The notes beneath the pieces were generated by a model, which ran no database searches, was not told the DNA's origin, and saw nothing but the letters and a program-made list of their open reading frames with translations. A program made the position numbers and the translations under genes. A DNA stretch of 19,225 nt from NCBI GenBank assembly GCA_902478785.1, contig CABSMJ010000031.1, positions 1 to 19,225 on the forward strand, read 5' to 3'. This stretch comes from an uncultured Oscillospiraceae bacterium. Lineage in GTDB: Bacteria > Bacillota > Clostridia > Oscillospirales > Oscillospiraceae. Below, piece by piece: positions 12,956 through 19,225 of this stretch (position 1 is its first letter; each line of letters begins with the position of its first letter).

Positions 12956-12994
12956 AAAAACCGCCGCCCGCCCCATGGCAGGCGGCGGTTTTTT
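12956..12994 (+). terminator. terminator after the aldolase gene
   Basis: AACCGCCGCC (12959-12968) pairs with GGCGGCGGTT (12981-12990), flanked by an A-run on the left and a T-run through 12994. Confidence 0.93.
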
Positions 12995-13045
12995 GCGGAG
13001 TGCTCCCTGGGGCCCTCTCATCCTCCTCTTTTTTGCCCCAAATGC

Positions 13046-13074
13046 TTTTCAACCGCCCACTGCCGTGGTATCAT
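13046..13074 (+). promoter_or_regulatory. promoter candidate for the DUF5655-yaaA-bcp run
   Basis: TTTTCA (13046-13051), a 17-bp spacer and TATCAT (13069-13074), ending 25 nt before the ATG. The -35 is weak. Confidence 0.5.
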
Positions 13075-13099
13075 GGCAGCAGCGAAGGGAGGGCAAAGC

Positions 13100-13492
13100 A
13101 TGGAAAAATCGGAGCACTATGTCGGCGATGTACTGTTTTACTTCCATGAAAGGTCTATGGAGCATTCTCTCTATGAGGTCTTGGAGGCCCGGATGGAGGA
13201 GGCCTTTCCCAATGCCACGGTGAAGGTACAAAAGAGCCAGATCAGCTTTTATACCCGCCATCTCTTTGCCGCCGCCTCCCTGCCCGTCCGCCGGAAGAAG
13301 GGCTGGCCGACCCGCTGCCTGCTGGTGACCTTCGGCCTGTCCCATCGGGTGGATCACCCCCGCATCGCCGTGGCGGTGGAGCCCTATCCCAACCGCTGGA
13401 CCCACCATGTGGTGGTGTCGGCGCCGGAGGAAATCGACGGGCAGCTGATGGACTGGCTCCGGGAGGCCCACGACTTCGCCCTGGTCAAGTGA
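13100..13492 (+). CDS. DUF5655-like protein
   Basis: A 130-aa soluble protein. The central part (VQKSQISFYTRHLFAAASLP...CLLVTFGLSHRVDHPRI) and the C-terminal helix DGQLMDWLREAHDFALVK fit DUF5655, a family of unknown function with a nucleic-acid or small-ligand-type fold not clearly assigned. ATG 13100 has AGGGAGGG upstream at about 7 nt. yaaA begins 26 nt after its stop, so it is the first gene of a probable five-gene operon. The family call is from memory of the pattern and should be treated as moderate. Confidence 0.75.
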   Translation: MEKSEHYVGDVLFYFHERSMEHSLYEVLEARMEEAFPNATVKVQKSQISFYTRHLFAAASLPVRRKKGWPTRCLLVTFGLSHRVDHPRIAVAVEPYPNRWTHHVVVSAPEEIDGQLMDWLREAHDFALVK

Positions 13493-13518
13493 CACAGCAC
13501 AGAAAGGAGAACCCCACC

Positions 13519-14289
13519 ATGCGCATCCTCATCTCCCCGGCCAAGAAGATGCGGGAGGACACAGACACCTTCCTGCCAGAGGGACTTCCCGCCTTTTTGC
13601 CCCAGACCGAGCGGCTGAAGGCGGCCCTGGAGGCCATGTCCCCTCAGGAGCTGCAGCGGCTGTGGCGATGCAACGACGCCATCGCAGCCCTCAACGTGGA
13701 GCGGCTGGCCCACATGGACCTGCGCCGGCATCTCACCCCCGCCCTCTTCTCCTACGAGGGCATCCAATACCGATATCTGGCCCCAGGGGCGCTGGAGGAG
13801 GCGGCGCTGGACTACCTGCGGGAGCATCTGCGCATCCTCTCGGGCTTTTATGGGCTCCTGCGCCCCTTTGACGGAGTGACGCCCTACCGCCTGGAAATGC
13901 AGGCCCGTCTGAACGTGGACGGCACCGGGGACCTGTACGGCTTCTGGGGCAGTGCTCTGGCGGGGGCTCTGGAAAAGGAGACCGACGTGGTGGTGAACCT
14001 GGCCTCCCGGGAATACAGCCGGGCGGTGGAGCCCCACCTGCCCTCCTCAGTTCGGTTTCTCACCTGCACCTTCGGCGAGGAGCGGGAGGGAAAGGTTTTG
14101 GAAAAGGGCACCATGTGCAAAATGGCACGGGGGGAGATGGTGCGCTGGATGGCCCAGACCTGCGTCACCTGTCTGGAGGAATTGACCGGATTTGACCGCC
14201 TGGACTACCATTTCCGCCCGGATTTCTCCTCTCCCCAACATTTTATCTTTATCAAAGGAGGCAACGAACCATGCTGCAAGCAGGCATGA
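13519..14289 (+). CDS. yaaA: peroxide stress protein YaaA
   Basis: A 256-aa protein of normal YaaA (DUF328) length. It starts MRILISPAKKM, the family signature, then GIQYRYLAPGAL, LRILSGFYGLLRPFDGVTPYRLEM, VVNLASREYSRAV and GTMCKMARGEMVRWM. E. coli YaaA belongs to the OxyR response and lowers intracellular free iron, limiting Fenton damage; DNA binding has been described for the family. AAAGGAG (13503-13509) lies 9 nt before the ATG. Its 3' end overlaps bcp by 19 nt, giving tight coupling of two peroxide-defence proteins. Confidence 0.95.
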   Translation: MRILISPAKKMREDTDTFLPEGLPAFLPQTERLKAALEAMSPQELQRLWRCNDAIAALNVERLAHMDLRRHLTPALFSYEGIQYRYLAPGALEEAALDYLREHLRILSGFYGLLRPFDGVTPYRLEMQARLNVDGTGDLYGFWGSALAGALEKETDVVVNLASREYSRAVEPHLPSSVRFLTCTFGEEREGKVLEKGTMCKMARGEMVRWMAQTCVTCLEELTGFDRLDYHFRPDFSSPQHFIFIKGGNEPCCKQA

Positions 14290-14741
14290 AAGCCCCTCTC
14301 TTCACCCTGCCCGACCAGGACGGCAATCCCGTCTCCCTGGCGGATTTTGCGGGCAAGAAAGTGGTGCTCTACTTCTACCCCAAGGACAACACCCCCGGCT
14401 GCACCCGGCAGGCCAACGCCTACGCCCAAGCCTACCAGGCCTTTCGGGATCTGGACGTGGTGGTCATCGGCATCAGCCGGGACTCCTCCGCCTCTCACCG
14501 GCGTTTTGCCGACAAGAACGCCCTGCCCTTTCTCCTCCTCTCCGACCCGGAGCGGGTGGCCATTGAGGCCTATGACGTGTGGCAGGAGCGGAAGCTCTAT
14601 GGCAAGGTGAGCATGGGCGTGGTGCGGACCACCTATATCATCGACGGCGACGGTGTCATCGAGGCCGTCATGCCCAAGGTGAAGCCGGACACCAACGCCG
14701 CCGACGTTCTGGCCTATCTGCAGGAGAAGGAGGGAAAGTGA
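14271..14741 (+). CDS. bcp: peroxiredoxin, BCP/PrxQ type (thiol peroxidase)
   Basis: A 156-aa thioredoxin-fold peroxiredoxin that reduces H2O2 and organic peroxides. The active-site segment is YFYPKDNTPGCTRQANAY, with the peroxidatic cysteine C44 and T41. The resolving cysteine five residues later in E. coli BCP (C50) is asparagine here, and C44 is the only cysteine in the protein, so it should act as a 1-Cys enzyme needing an external thiol. GISRDSSASHRRFADK and LLSDPE are standard. The ribosome site AAAGGAGG lies inside yaaA. The stop overlaps the next ATG (TGATG). Confidence 0.96.
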   Translation: MLQAGMKAPLFTLPDQDGNPVSLADFAGKKVVLYFYPKDNTPGCTRQANAYAQAYQAFRDLDVVVIGISRDSSASHRRFADKNALPFLLLSDPERVAIEAYDVWQERKLYGKVSMGVVRTTYIIDGDGVIEAVMPKVKPDTNAADVLAYLQEKEGK

Positions 14742-14974
14742 TGGCCCGTTCCTTTGACTTTCCCATTTTCCCCCAGGAGGCGGACCTGGACTCCATGGAC
14801 AAGGCGCAGCTGCAGGAGAGCCTGGAGGCAGTCCGGGCCCAGATCTGCCAGTTGGACGAGGCCGAGCCCGAGGACATGGAAAGCGAAGCCTATGAGGATT
14901 GGGGCGACCGCCACGAGGAGCTGGAGGATCTGCTGGACGAGATCACCGAGCGTCTGGAGGAACTGGAGGAGTGA
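14741..14974 (+). CDS. small acidic coiled-coil protein of unknown function
   Basis: A 77-aa, strongly acidic protein (MARSFDFPIFPQEADLD... then two leucine-rich amphipathic helices, 23-39 and 56-76, ELEDLLDEITERLEELEE). The pattern suggests a short helical hairpin or coiled coil. I do not recognise a family. The start ATG overlaps the bcp stop by one base, and a ribosome site (GAAGGAGGG) is present at the end of bcp. Tight coupling supports a real gene. It may be an assembly partner for its neighbours, which is speculation. Confidence 0.8.
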   Translation: MARSFDFPIFPQEADLDSMDKAQLQESLEAVRAQICQLDEAEPEDMESEAYEDWGDRHEELEDLLDEITERLEELEE

Positions 14975-15004
14975 GCGGCAAGGCCAGAGAAAGGAGACTG
15001 AGCC

Positions 15005-15337
15005 ATGGCTGATTTTGCCTACTGCAAGTTGGAGATCTTCCTGCCGGAGAGCCACCTGGCTGCCCTGCAGGAGGCTCTGCGGGCGGTGGACGCGGGGCAC
15101 ATCGGGCGCTATGACAGCTGTCTTTCCTACGCCCCGGTCACCAGCTGCTGGCGGCCCTTGGCGGGCACTTCTCCCTATCTGGGCCAGCCTGGGGTGCTGA
15201 GCACCGAGCCGGAGCTGAAGGTGGAGGTGACCTGCCCCACGGAGCAGGTGGACCGGACGGTGGAGGCCATCAAGGCCGTGCACCCCTATGAAGAGCCGGT
15301 CATCAACGTGATTCCCCTGTATCGAACCAGCTTTTAA
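15005..15337 (+). CDS. YqfO / NIF3-insert-like (CutA/PII-fold) protein
   Basis: A 110-aa protein. FAYCKLEIFLPESHLAALQEALRAVDAGHIGRYDSCLSY and the C-terminal VEAIKAVHPYEEPVINVIPL (HPYEEP at 93-98) match the ferredoxin-like, CutA/PII-like domain that is inserted in YqfO-type NIF3 proteins and also occurs alone. Stand-alone members are often misnamed as cytochrome biogenesis or divalent-cation proteins. A metal- or ligand-binding trimer is likely from the fold; the function is unknown. AGAAAGGAG precedes ATG 15005 at about 8 nt. It is the last gene of the run and is followed by a strong terminator. Confidence 0.87.
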   Translation: MADFAYCKLEIFLPESHLAALQEALRAVDAGHIGRYDSCLSYAPVTSCWRPLAGTSPYLGQPGVLSTEPELKVEVTCPTEQVDRTVEAIKAVHPYEEPVINVIPLYRTSF

Positions 15338-15349
15338 GGCTGCATCATG

Positions 15350-15390
15350 AAAAAGGATCTCTCTGGTATGTACCAGAGAGATCCTTTTTT
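15350..15390. terminator. bidirectional terminator between the NIF3-like and Imm-5-like genes
   Basis: A 19-bp perfect inverted repeat (15350-15368 with 15371-15389) with A5 and T6 ends. The minus-strand gene's stop codon overlaps its right edge. Confidence 0.95.
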
Positions 15391-15931
15391 ACCGGCACAA
15401 AAACGCCGCCCAGGGGCCCGGGTCTTCCTGCCAGTGGGTCTGCCAGTAGGTCAGGCGGTCCAGATACTGCTGCCGCCGCGCCTCCACCGCCTCCCGGCAG
15501 TGCTCCACACCGTATTGCCGCACCAGTGCTGTCAGCTCGTACATGGGAAAGCCTAAAGCGTGTCCCGGGGTGTGGACCACGGCGCAGGCCTGGCCCACCC
15601 CATGGCACAGGGCAATGTGCGCCGGGTCCTCCATCTCCTTGGCTGCTGCGTGGCAGTCCAGGATGGCCCGTTGCGCTCCGCGCATTTTCTCCCGGCCTCG
15701 GGCCCAGAGCCAGGATGCCGCCAGCGCCAGCCGGGGACGGTCTTCTCCCGGATAGGCAGCTTCCAGGGCCTCCACGCCCTCCTGAGCCAGCTCCAGCGCC
15801 CAGAGCACCACTGCCCTGCGGTCCTGGCCTTCCAGCCGCTGCCGCAGCGGCTCCAGGCAAACACCATCCTTGGCAATCAAAATGGCATTTTTCCGTCTCG
15901 CTTTTTCCCGGATTTCCTCCATCCAATCCAT
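15389..15931 (-). CDS. putative immunity protein, Imm-5-like domain
   Basis: A 180-aa all-helical soluble protein. The core PRLALAASWLWARGREKMRGAQRAILDCHAAAKEMEDPAHIALCHGVGQACAVVHTPGHALGFPMYELTA (about 66-135) has the alanine-rich, G-Q-A-x5-H-x3-HA pattern of Imm-5-like 'putative immunity' proteins, found next to polymorphic toxins but also alone in many genomes. No toxin gene or secreted-effector module is in the window. The ATG at 15931 is chosen because GGGAG precedes it and the in-frame residues upstream are low-complexity arginine-rich. It has its own promoter, divergent from the epimerase gene. Confidence 0.83.
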   Translation of the reverse strand: MDWMEEIREKARRKNAILIAKDGVCLEPLRQRLEGQDRRAVVLWALELAQEGVEALEAAYPGEDRPRLALAASWLWARGREKMRGAQRAILDCHAAAKEMEDPAHIALCHGVGQACAVVHTPGHALGFPMYELTALVRQYGVEHCREAVEARRQQYLDRLTYWQTHWQEDPGPWAAFLCR

Positions 15932-15966
15932 TTGGCTCTCTCTCCCTCTGCATTTTTTCGCTCCCC

Positions 15967-15995
15967 ATGATACCCTTTTTCTTCCACCGCCGCAA
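15967..15995 (-). promoter_or_regulatory. promoter for the Imm-5-like gene
   Basis: On the minus strand, TTGCGG (15990-15995), a 17-bp spacer and TATCAT (15967-15972), about 30 nt before the start codon. Confidence 0.6.
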
Positions 15996-16006
15996 GTCCC
16001 TCTCCC

Positions 16007-16035
16007 TTGCGCGGCCGGGCCGCCCATGCTATACT
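16007..16035 (+). promoter_or_regulatory. promoter for the epimerase gene
   Basis: TTGCGC (16007-16012), a 17-bp spacer and TATACT (16030-16035). The -35 boxes of the two divergent promoters are 11 nt apart. A short GCCGCC/GGCGGC hairpin follows at about 16046-16060. Confidence 0.65.
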
Positions 16036-16077
16036 GACAAAAACGCCGCCGACGGCGGCCAAAGGAGGTCCGCACCT

Positions 16078-16956
16078 ATGTTGGTGACCATTTCTTCTTC
16101 CGCCCTCACCGTAAAGGTCGAGGATTTGGGGGCACAGTTGGCCTCGATCCGCTCCCCGGACGGCACCGAATATCTCTGGCAGGGTGACCCCAACATCTGG
16201 GCCCGCCGGGCGCCTATCCTCTTCCCTGTCCTGGGCCGCCTCCGGGACAGCCGCTATCTCCTGGCCGGGGTCCCCTACACCATCCCCACCCACGGCTTTG
16301 CCCGGGACAGTGTTTTTTCCGTTGTGGAACAGGCCCCGGACTCTGTCTCCTTCCAGCTGACCGACAGCCCTGAGACCTTGGGCTGCTATCCCTTTGCCTT
16401 CTCCCTCACCGTCACCTATGCCCTCTCCGGGAACCGCCTCACCAAGACTCACCGGGTGGAAAACCGCTCTGACCGGGAGATGCTCTATGAGCTGGGTGCC
16501 CACGACGGCTTCCGGGCACCTCTGGGGTCCGGGGAACAGATGGGGGAGTATGCCATCCGGCTGCCCGGTCTGGAGGCCATCCGCCCTTATGGCATGGACG
16601 AGCAGTGCATGGTCACGCCCCAGGACCGGGAGATCCCTCTTCCCAATGGCCGGATGCCGCTCACTCCTGCCTCCTATGGCCTGGATACGGTGATTCTGGA
16701 CCGTCCGCCCCAGGCCTGTGCCGTATTGGTGGACGGCGCCGACCGGCCCCGGGTGACGGTGGAATTTGGCCAATTCCCCTATCTAGGCATCTGGACTCAG
16801 AATAAGCCCTTTGACACCAATTACGTCTGCATCGAGCCCTGGTCCACCCTGCCCGACGCCACTTTTGTGGGGCGGGAGCTGGGGGACAAAGCCGGCATTC
16901 GCCGCCTGGCCCCCGGTGCCGCCGAGACCTTGTCCTATTCCGTCACCTTCTCCTGA
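16078..16956 (+). CDS. aldose 1-epimerase family protein (LacX-like)
   Basis: A 292-aa galactose-mutarotase-fold protein. The family interconverts alpha and beta anomers of sugars; the LacX/YeaD-like branch has unclear substrates. Visible are GAQLASIRSPDGTEYLWQGDPNIW (18-41), RAPILFPVLGRLRD, PTHGFARDSVFSV (conserved H-G-F), LGAHDGFRAPL with the second histidine, YLGIWTQ and NYVCIEPWSTLPDA. ATG 16078 has AAAGGAGG (about 16061-16068). The GNAT gene begins 50 nt after its stop without an intervening terminator, so the two probably share a transcript. Confidence 0.93.
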   Translation: MLVTISSSALTVKVEDLGAQLASIRSPDGTEYLWQGDPNIWARRAPILFPVLGRLRDSRYLLAGVPYTIPTHGFARDSVFSVVEQAPDSVSFQLTDSPETLGCYPFAFSLTVTYALSGNRLTKTHRVENRSDREMLYELGAHDGFRAPLGSGEQMGEYAIRLPGLEAIRPYGMDEQCMVTPQDREIPLPNGRMPLTPASYGLDTVILDRPPQACAVLVDGADRPRVTVEFGQFPYLGIWTQNKPFDTNYVCIEPWSTLPDATFVGRELGDKAGIRRLAPGAAETLSYSVTFS

Positions 16957-17006
16957 TCCGCTTTGCCAAAAGCCAGGCACATCCCAAGGAAAGGAGGATT
17001 TCTTCC

Positions 17007-17393
17007 ATGGAGTACCGCTTTGATGACCGGTCCCTCACGGCTCAGGTGTTTCTCTCCCTGGTCAACCAGGTTTGGCTCGGAGACTATGACAGGGACAAAA
17101 CCCAGGCTGCCCTGGAGAAAACTATTCAGGTCACCGCCTACGACGGTCCGGTTCTGGTGGGCTGCCTGCGCATTCTCACCGACGGCTGCTTTTTCGGCAC
17201 CATCACGGAGCTATTGGTCCTTCCGACCTATCAAAAGCAGGGCATTGGAAGTCATCTGCTCCAACTGGCCCGGGAACGGACACCCACCATGCTCTATTTC
17301 GGCGCCCAGCCGGGTCTGGAACCCTTTTATGAGAAAAACGGGTGTCTTAGAAGCCTTACGTCTTACCTCATTCCAGGCCCATCGTCTCGCTGA
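17007..17393 (+). CDS. GNAT-family N-acetyltransferase
   Basis: A 128-aa protein. Motif A, the acetyl-CoA pyrophosphate loop, is LLVLPTYQKQGIGSHLLQLA (69-88, Q-K-Q-G-I-G). The C-terminal LYFGAQPGLEPFYEKNGC (97-113) is the usual motif B segment. GNAT enzymes acetylate amines on small molecules or proteins; the substrate cannot be told. AAAGGAGG precedes ATG 17007. The end is slightly short for the family but has the expected final strand. Confidence 0.92.
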   Translation: MEYRFDDRSLTAQVFLSLVNQVWLGDYDRDKTQAALEKTIQVTAYDGPVLVGCLRILTDGCFFGTITELLVLPTYQKQGIGSHLLQLARERTPTMLYFGAQPGLEPFYEKNGCLRSLTSYLIPGPSSR

Positions 17394-17432
17394 GTGGACC
17401 ATCCACAGCCAGAAGCATCAGAAATCAACACA

Positions 17433-17469
17433 AAAAAAGCAGGGTATGGATTTCATACCCTGCTTTTTT
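17433..17469. terminator. bidirectional terminator between the GNAT and PPC genes
   Basis: A 16-bp stem (17433-17448 with 17454-17469) with a GATTT loop and A6/T6 ends. It serves the two convergent genes. Confidence 0.95.
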
Positions 17470-17476
17470 CATCATC

Positions 17477-17896
17477 TCAAAACTGCCACAGCTGGAGACC
17501 CGTCACCGGGTCATAGGTACGGCCCACCTGGCCTTCCAGGACCCGCACAAAGATCTCGCTGGTCCCGCTGATTCGCGCCTCCTTCAGGTGCCCTCCAAAG
17601 GCGCCGCCGGTGGCGTCAGCTAGCGTAATATGCAGATGGAGATAAGGCTCCCCTTCCTGTCGGGTGAGATTTCCCACCAGGGCGGTGACCTCCATCTCTC
17701 CGTTCTTTTCCACCGGCGTGAAAGCCTTCTGCTCCACCCCGTAGGTACCGAAGACCACATGGTCCACTGCGCCCAAGCCCGTAACAGAGGCCAGCTGGAT
17801 CTGCTCCTTCCGGGCCAGCTCCAGCAAAGACGCCACGATCTCCTCACCACGGTCGATCCGCACCAACAGCGTATCGCCCACTTTTTTGACCTGCAT
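17477..17896 (-). CDS. PPC domain (DUF296) protein
   Basis: A 139-aa stand-alone PPC domain. The signature GEPYLHLHITLADATGGAFGGHL (82-104) gives the probable metal ligands H87, H89 and H103. The family forms trimers, and in plants it is fused to AT-hook DNA-binding motifs; bacterial stand-alone forms lack these and their role is unknown. The ATG at 17896 is chosen because AAAGGAGGAATTCCC directly precedes it. It is last in a three-gene operon with 19 nt between it and DUF2752. Confidence 0.93.
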   Translation of the reverse strand: MQVKKVGDTLLVRIDRGEEIVASLLELARKEQIQLASVTGLGAVDHVVFGTYGVEQKAFTPVEKNGEMEVTALVGNLTRQEGEPYLHLHITLADATGGAFGGHLKEARISGTSEIFVRVLEGQVGRTYDPVTGLQLWQF

Positions 17897-17915
17897 GGGA
17901 ATTCCTCCTTTTTCT

Positions 17916-18329
17916 CTACAATGGGATGCCCCAAATGAACCACAGCAAATTGTGCACCACACAGTGGAGTCCCATCAGTCCCAGCATCCCCCAAAGCCAT
18001 CTGTCAGACCAGCGAAAGACCCAGCCCCGCCGCCCCTTCAAGCGCCATAGGGTCTGACTGACCAGATAGGCCGCCACAGAAACCGCTCCCACCAGCACCG
18101 CTGGATGAAACCACAGAGAGTCCAGCATCCGGCCGCTCAGCAGGGCAATAAAAGCCCGGGTCCCGCCGCAGCCCGGACAATAGATGTGCCACCGGGTATA
18201 AAACCAGCAGGCCGGCAGAGAGGGCTGTCCCAGCGCGTTCCAGAGCAAAACGCCCCCCAGAAAAACGCCGCCAGTAATCCACAGCGCGGGATAGAGCACA
18301 TCATCGAGGGCACGCTCACCGCGGTTCAT
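17916..18329 (-). CDS. DUF2752 membrane protein
   Basis: A 137-aa integral membrane protein with about three to four hydrophobic segments (near 12-31, 72-92, 110-135). The hallmark HIYCPGCGGTRAFIALLSG (48-66) carries the conserved CPGCGGTR motif of DUF2752. The function is unknown; members often sit beside small DUF4870- or TM2-like membrane proteins, as here. The ribosome site is weak (AGGCAGG at about 9 nt). The gap to the gene upstream is 19 nt, so they are co-transcribed. Confidence 0.9.
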   Translation of the reverse strand: MNRGERALDDVLYPALWITGGVFLGGVLLWNALGQPSLPACWFYTRWHIYCPGCGGTRAFIALLSGRMLDSLWFHPAVLVGAVSVAAYLVSQTLWRLKGRRGWVFRWSDRWLWGMLGLMGLHCVVHNLLWFIWGIPL

Positions 18330-18348
18330 TAAACAGAACCTGCCTTTT

Positions 18349-18615
18349 TCAATGCAGCAGATGGATTTGGCCCAGCAGGGGAACCTCCCGCTCCTCGCCG
18401 TTGATGGCGGCGATCAGGCCCATGACCCAGCAGACAAAGACGAAGATACCCCAGATCCAGCCGATGCAGGGGATAAAGGTGGGCAGGCTGGCCAGCCAGA
18501 TAACCAGCGCCTGGTTCAGATGGAACCTGGCCCCCTCCCTGTCTCCAGCCACCAGAGCGATCAGCAGTCCGATCCAGGTTAGATAGGCGACGATTCCTGT
18601 GGTTTTGGCATCCAT
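18349..18615 (-). CDS. DUF4870-like small membrane protein
   Basis: An 88-aa protein with three hydrophobic helices (about 6-24, 36-50, 53-73). GIVAYLTWIGLLIALVAGDREGARFHLNQALVIWL (7-41) matches DUF4870/Tic20-like small membrane proteins of unknown function. GAGGTG lies upstream of the ATG. A weak -10-like TAGAAT (minus strand, 18655-18660) lies about 40 nt before the start with no convincing -35. It heads the DUF4870-DUF2752-PPC operon. Confidence 0.88.
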   Translation of the reverse strand: MDAKTTGIVAYLTWIGLLIALVAGDREGARFHLNQALVIWLASLPTFIPCIGWIWGIFVFVCWVMGLIAAINGEEREVPLLGQIHLLH

Positions 18616-18692
18616 ATAAACACCTCATTTTTTATTTCATATCTTTGATGTCGGATTCTAGCTTATCACATTGGGGAAAAGAATACAAGCAC

Positions 18693-19107
18693 TCACTTCT
18701 CAGGCAACAGCGGGCTATACATCATAATCGCGTTGTTGGAAAAGAGGAACTCCTCGCCCAGCAGCGCGCCGGGCTCGTCAGACACGCGCCGGAACAGCTC
18801 ATTGTGACGCACATGGCCGCCAGGTCGCCTGATCCATTCTGGAATTGCGTTCCACCGCCAAGCGCAGATTCACTACCTTATTCTGCTGCAGTTCCATCTC
18901 CTCACCACGGAGTTTCCGCAGCAGCGGTGTGGCATGGGATACCTGCACGTAGGGTAGCCGCTCACTTTGTCGCCTCCTTGCCCAACGGAAACGGGGCGAG
19001 CACCAGAGCAGATAACGCCTCCAAGTATAATAGGCCTTTCCCAGCCGCAGGCGCAGCCAACAGCATTGGATGGGCAGCCGCAGACTCTTATTGCGCCGAT
19101 CCACCAT
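18693..19107 (-). pseudogene. vanW-family gene remnant, internal deletion
   Basis: The N-terminal 87 codons (19107 down to 18847; MVDRRNKSLRLP... LPYVQVSHATPLLRKLRGEEMELQQNKVVNLRLAVER) are clearly VanW-like (cf. LLRKLgdvDMxLQxNKVtNLxiA). The frame then breaks and stops at about 18799. In another frame, 18693 to about 18820 encodes a VanW C-terminus, GGHVRHNELFRRVSDEPGALLGEEFLFSNNAIMMYSPLLPEK. The whole middle, including the GETFSxW and GGGLCQLSN regions of intact members (about 130-150 codons), is missing. Intact VanW proteins are about 275 aa. A good ribosome site (AAGGGGTGAG) survives before the ATG. VanW function is uncertain; this relic is not evidence for vancomycin resistance. Confidence 0.85.
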
Positions 19108-19169
19108 ACTCTCACCCCTTGTCCCTAATATAGCACAAGGACGGAGAAAATTCGCCACAAAAGAGAAAC

Positions 19170-19201
19170 AAAAAAAGAGACAGTCTTTCGACTGTCTCTT
19201 T
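19170..19201 (-). terminator. terminator at the right edge
   Basis: A 12-bp perfect stem (19174-19185 with 19190-19201), loop TTTC. On the minus strand it is followed by T7, so it probably ends a minus-strand gene lying mostly outside the window; a possible stop (TAG, 19214-19216) is in range but the frame cannot be confirmed. Confidence 0.85.
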
Positions 19202-19225
19202 CTTGTGTTGGCGCTACCTATCTTC

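Noticed and set aside
18693..19107. Vancomycin-resistance determinant
   Set aside because: The gene is a deletion relic, no other van genes are present, and vanW homologues are common outside resistance clusters.
18645..19133. 162-residue plus-strand frame opposite the vanW relic
   Set aside because: No recognisable domain or ribosome site; the minus strand carries clear VanW segments.

Overview
The window looks like chromosomal DNA from a GC-rich, spore-forming member of the Clostridia, most likely Oscillospiraceae (Flavonifractor / Pseudoflavonifractor / Lawsonibacter type). The evidence is the high-GC codon use, strong AGGAGG ribosome sites, sigma-A-like TTGACA/TATAAT promoters, the tail of an alpha/beta small acid-soluble spore protein at the left edge, a ylxM-ffh-rpsP-khpA-rimM-trmD ribosome/SRP cluster, and a CsaB-type pyruvyl transferase. 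The genus is an inference. No rRNA, tRNA, CRISPR array, intact insertion sequence or prophage was seen.

Layout. (1) 1-4700, plus strand: SASP tail and terminator, then the translation and protein-targeting block. ylxM-ffh-rpsP-khpA ends in a terminator. A second promoter drives a HEPN-like gene of unknown role followed by rimM and trmD. rplS, which commonly follows trmD, is absent. (2) 4714-7872: a minus-strand DUF4330 membrane protein plus a small unknown protein, divergent from a 742-aa fusion of a GT4 glycosyltransferase and a CsaB-type pyruvyl transferase (cell-wall polymer modification). The two promoters overlap so that the predicted transcripts are complementary at their 5' ends. (3) 7871-10111, minus strand: SGNH/DUF4886 hydrolase, a flavodoxin with a palindrome and a hairpin in its leader, and a hemolysin III/PAQR membrane protein whose promoter overlaps a 33-bp perfect palindrome. 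(4) 10225-12015, minus strand: a PadR regulator and a DUF2812 membrane protein, translationally coupled, with two PadR-like operators in and just after the promoter. (5) 12034-15390, plus strand: an HpcH/HpaI aldolase, then a five-gene run of DUF5655, yaaA, bcp, an acidic coiled-coil protein and a YqfO/NIF3-insert-like protein, which reads as an oxidative or metal stress module. (6) 15389-17469: an Imm-5-like protein (minus) divergent from an aldose-1-epimerase-like protein and a GNAT protein (plus). (7) 17477-19225, minus strand: a DUF4870-DUF2752-PPC operon, then a vanW relic that has lost its middle.

The first block is conserved housekeeping. The remainder is a mosaic of small, individually promoted units. 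Convergent neighbours share long bidirectional terminators at 4675, 7834, 15350 and 17433. The items most worth following are the operator palindromes at 10147 and 9284, the paired PadR sites, the GT4-CsaB fusion, the HEPN-like gene inside the ribosome block, and the vanW deletion relic. I do not see a clear multi-gene defence or wholly new system here.
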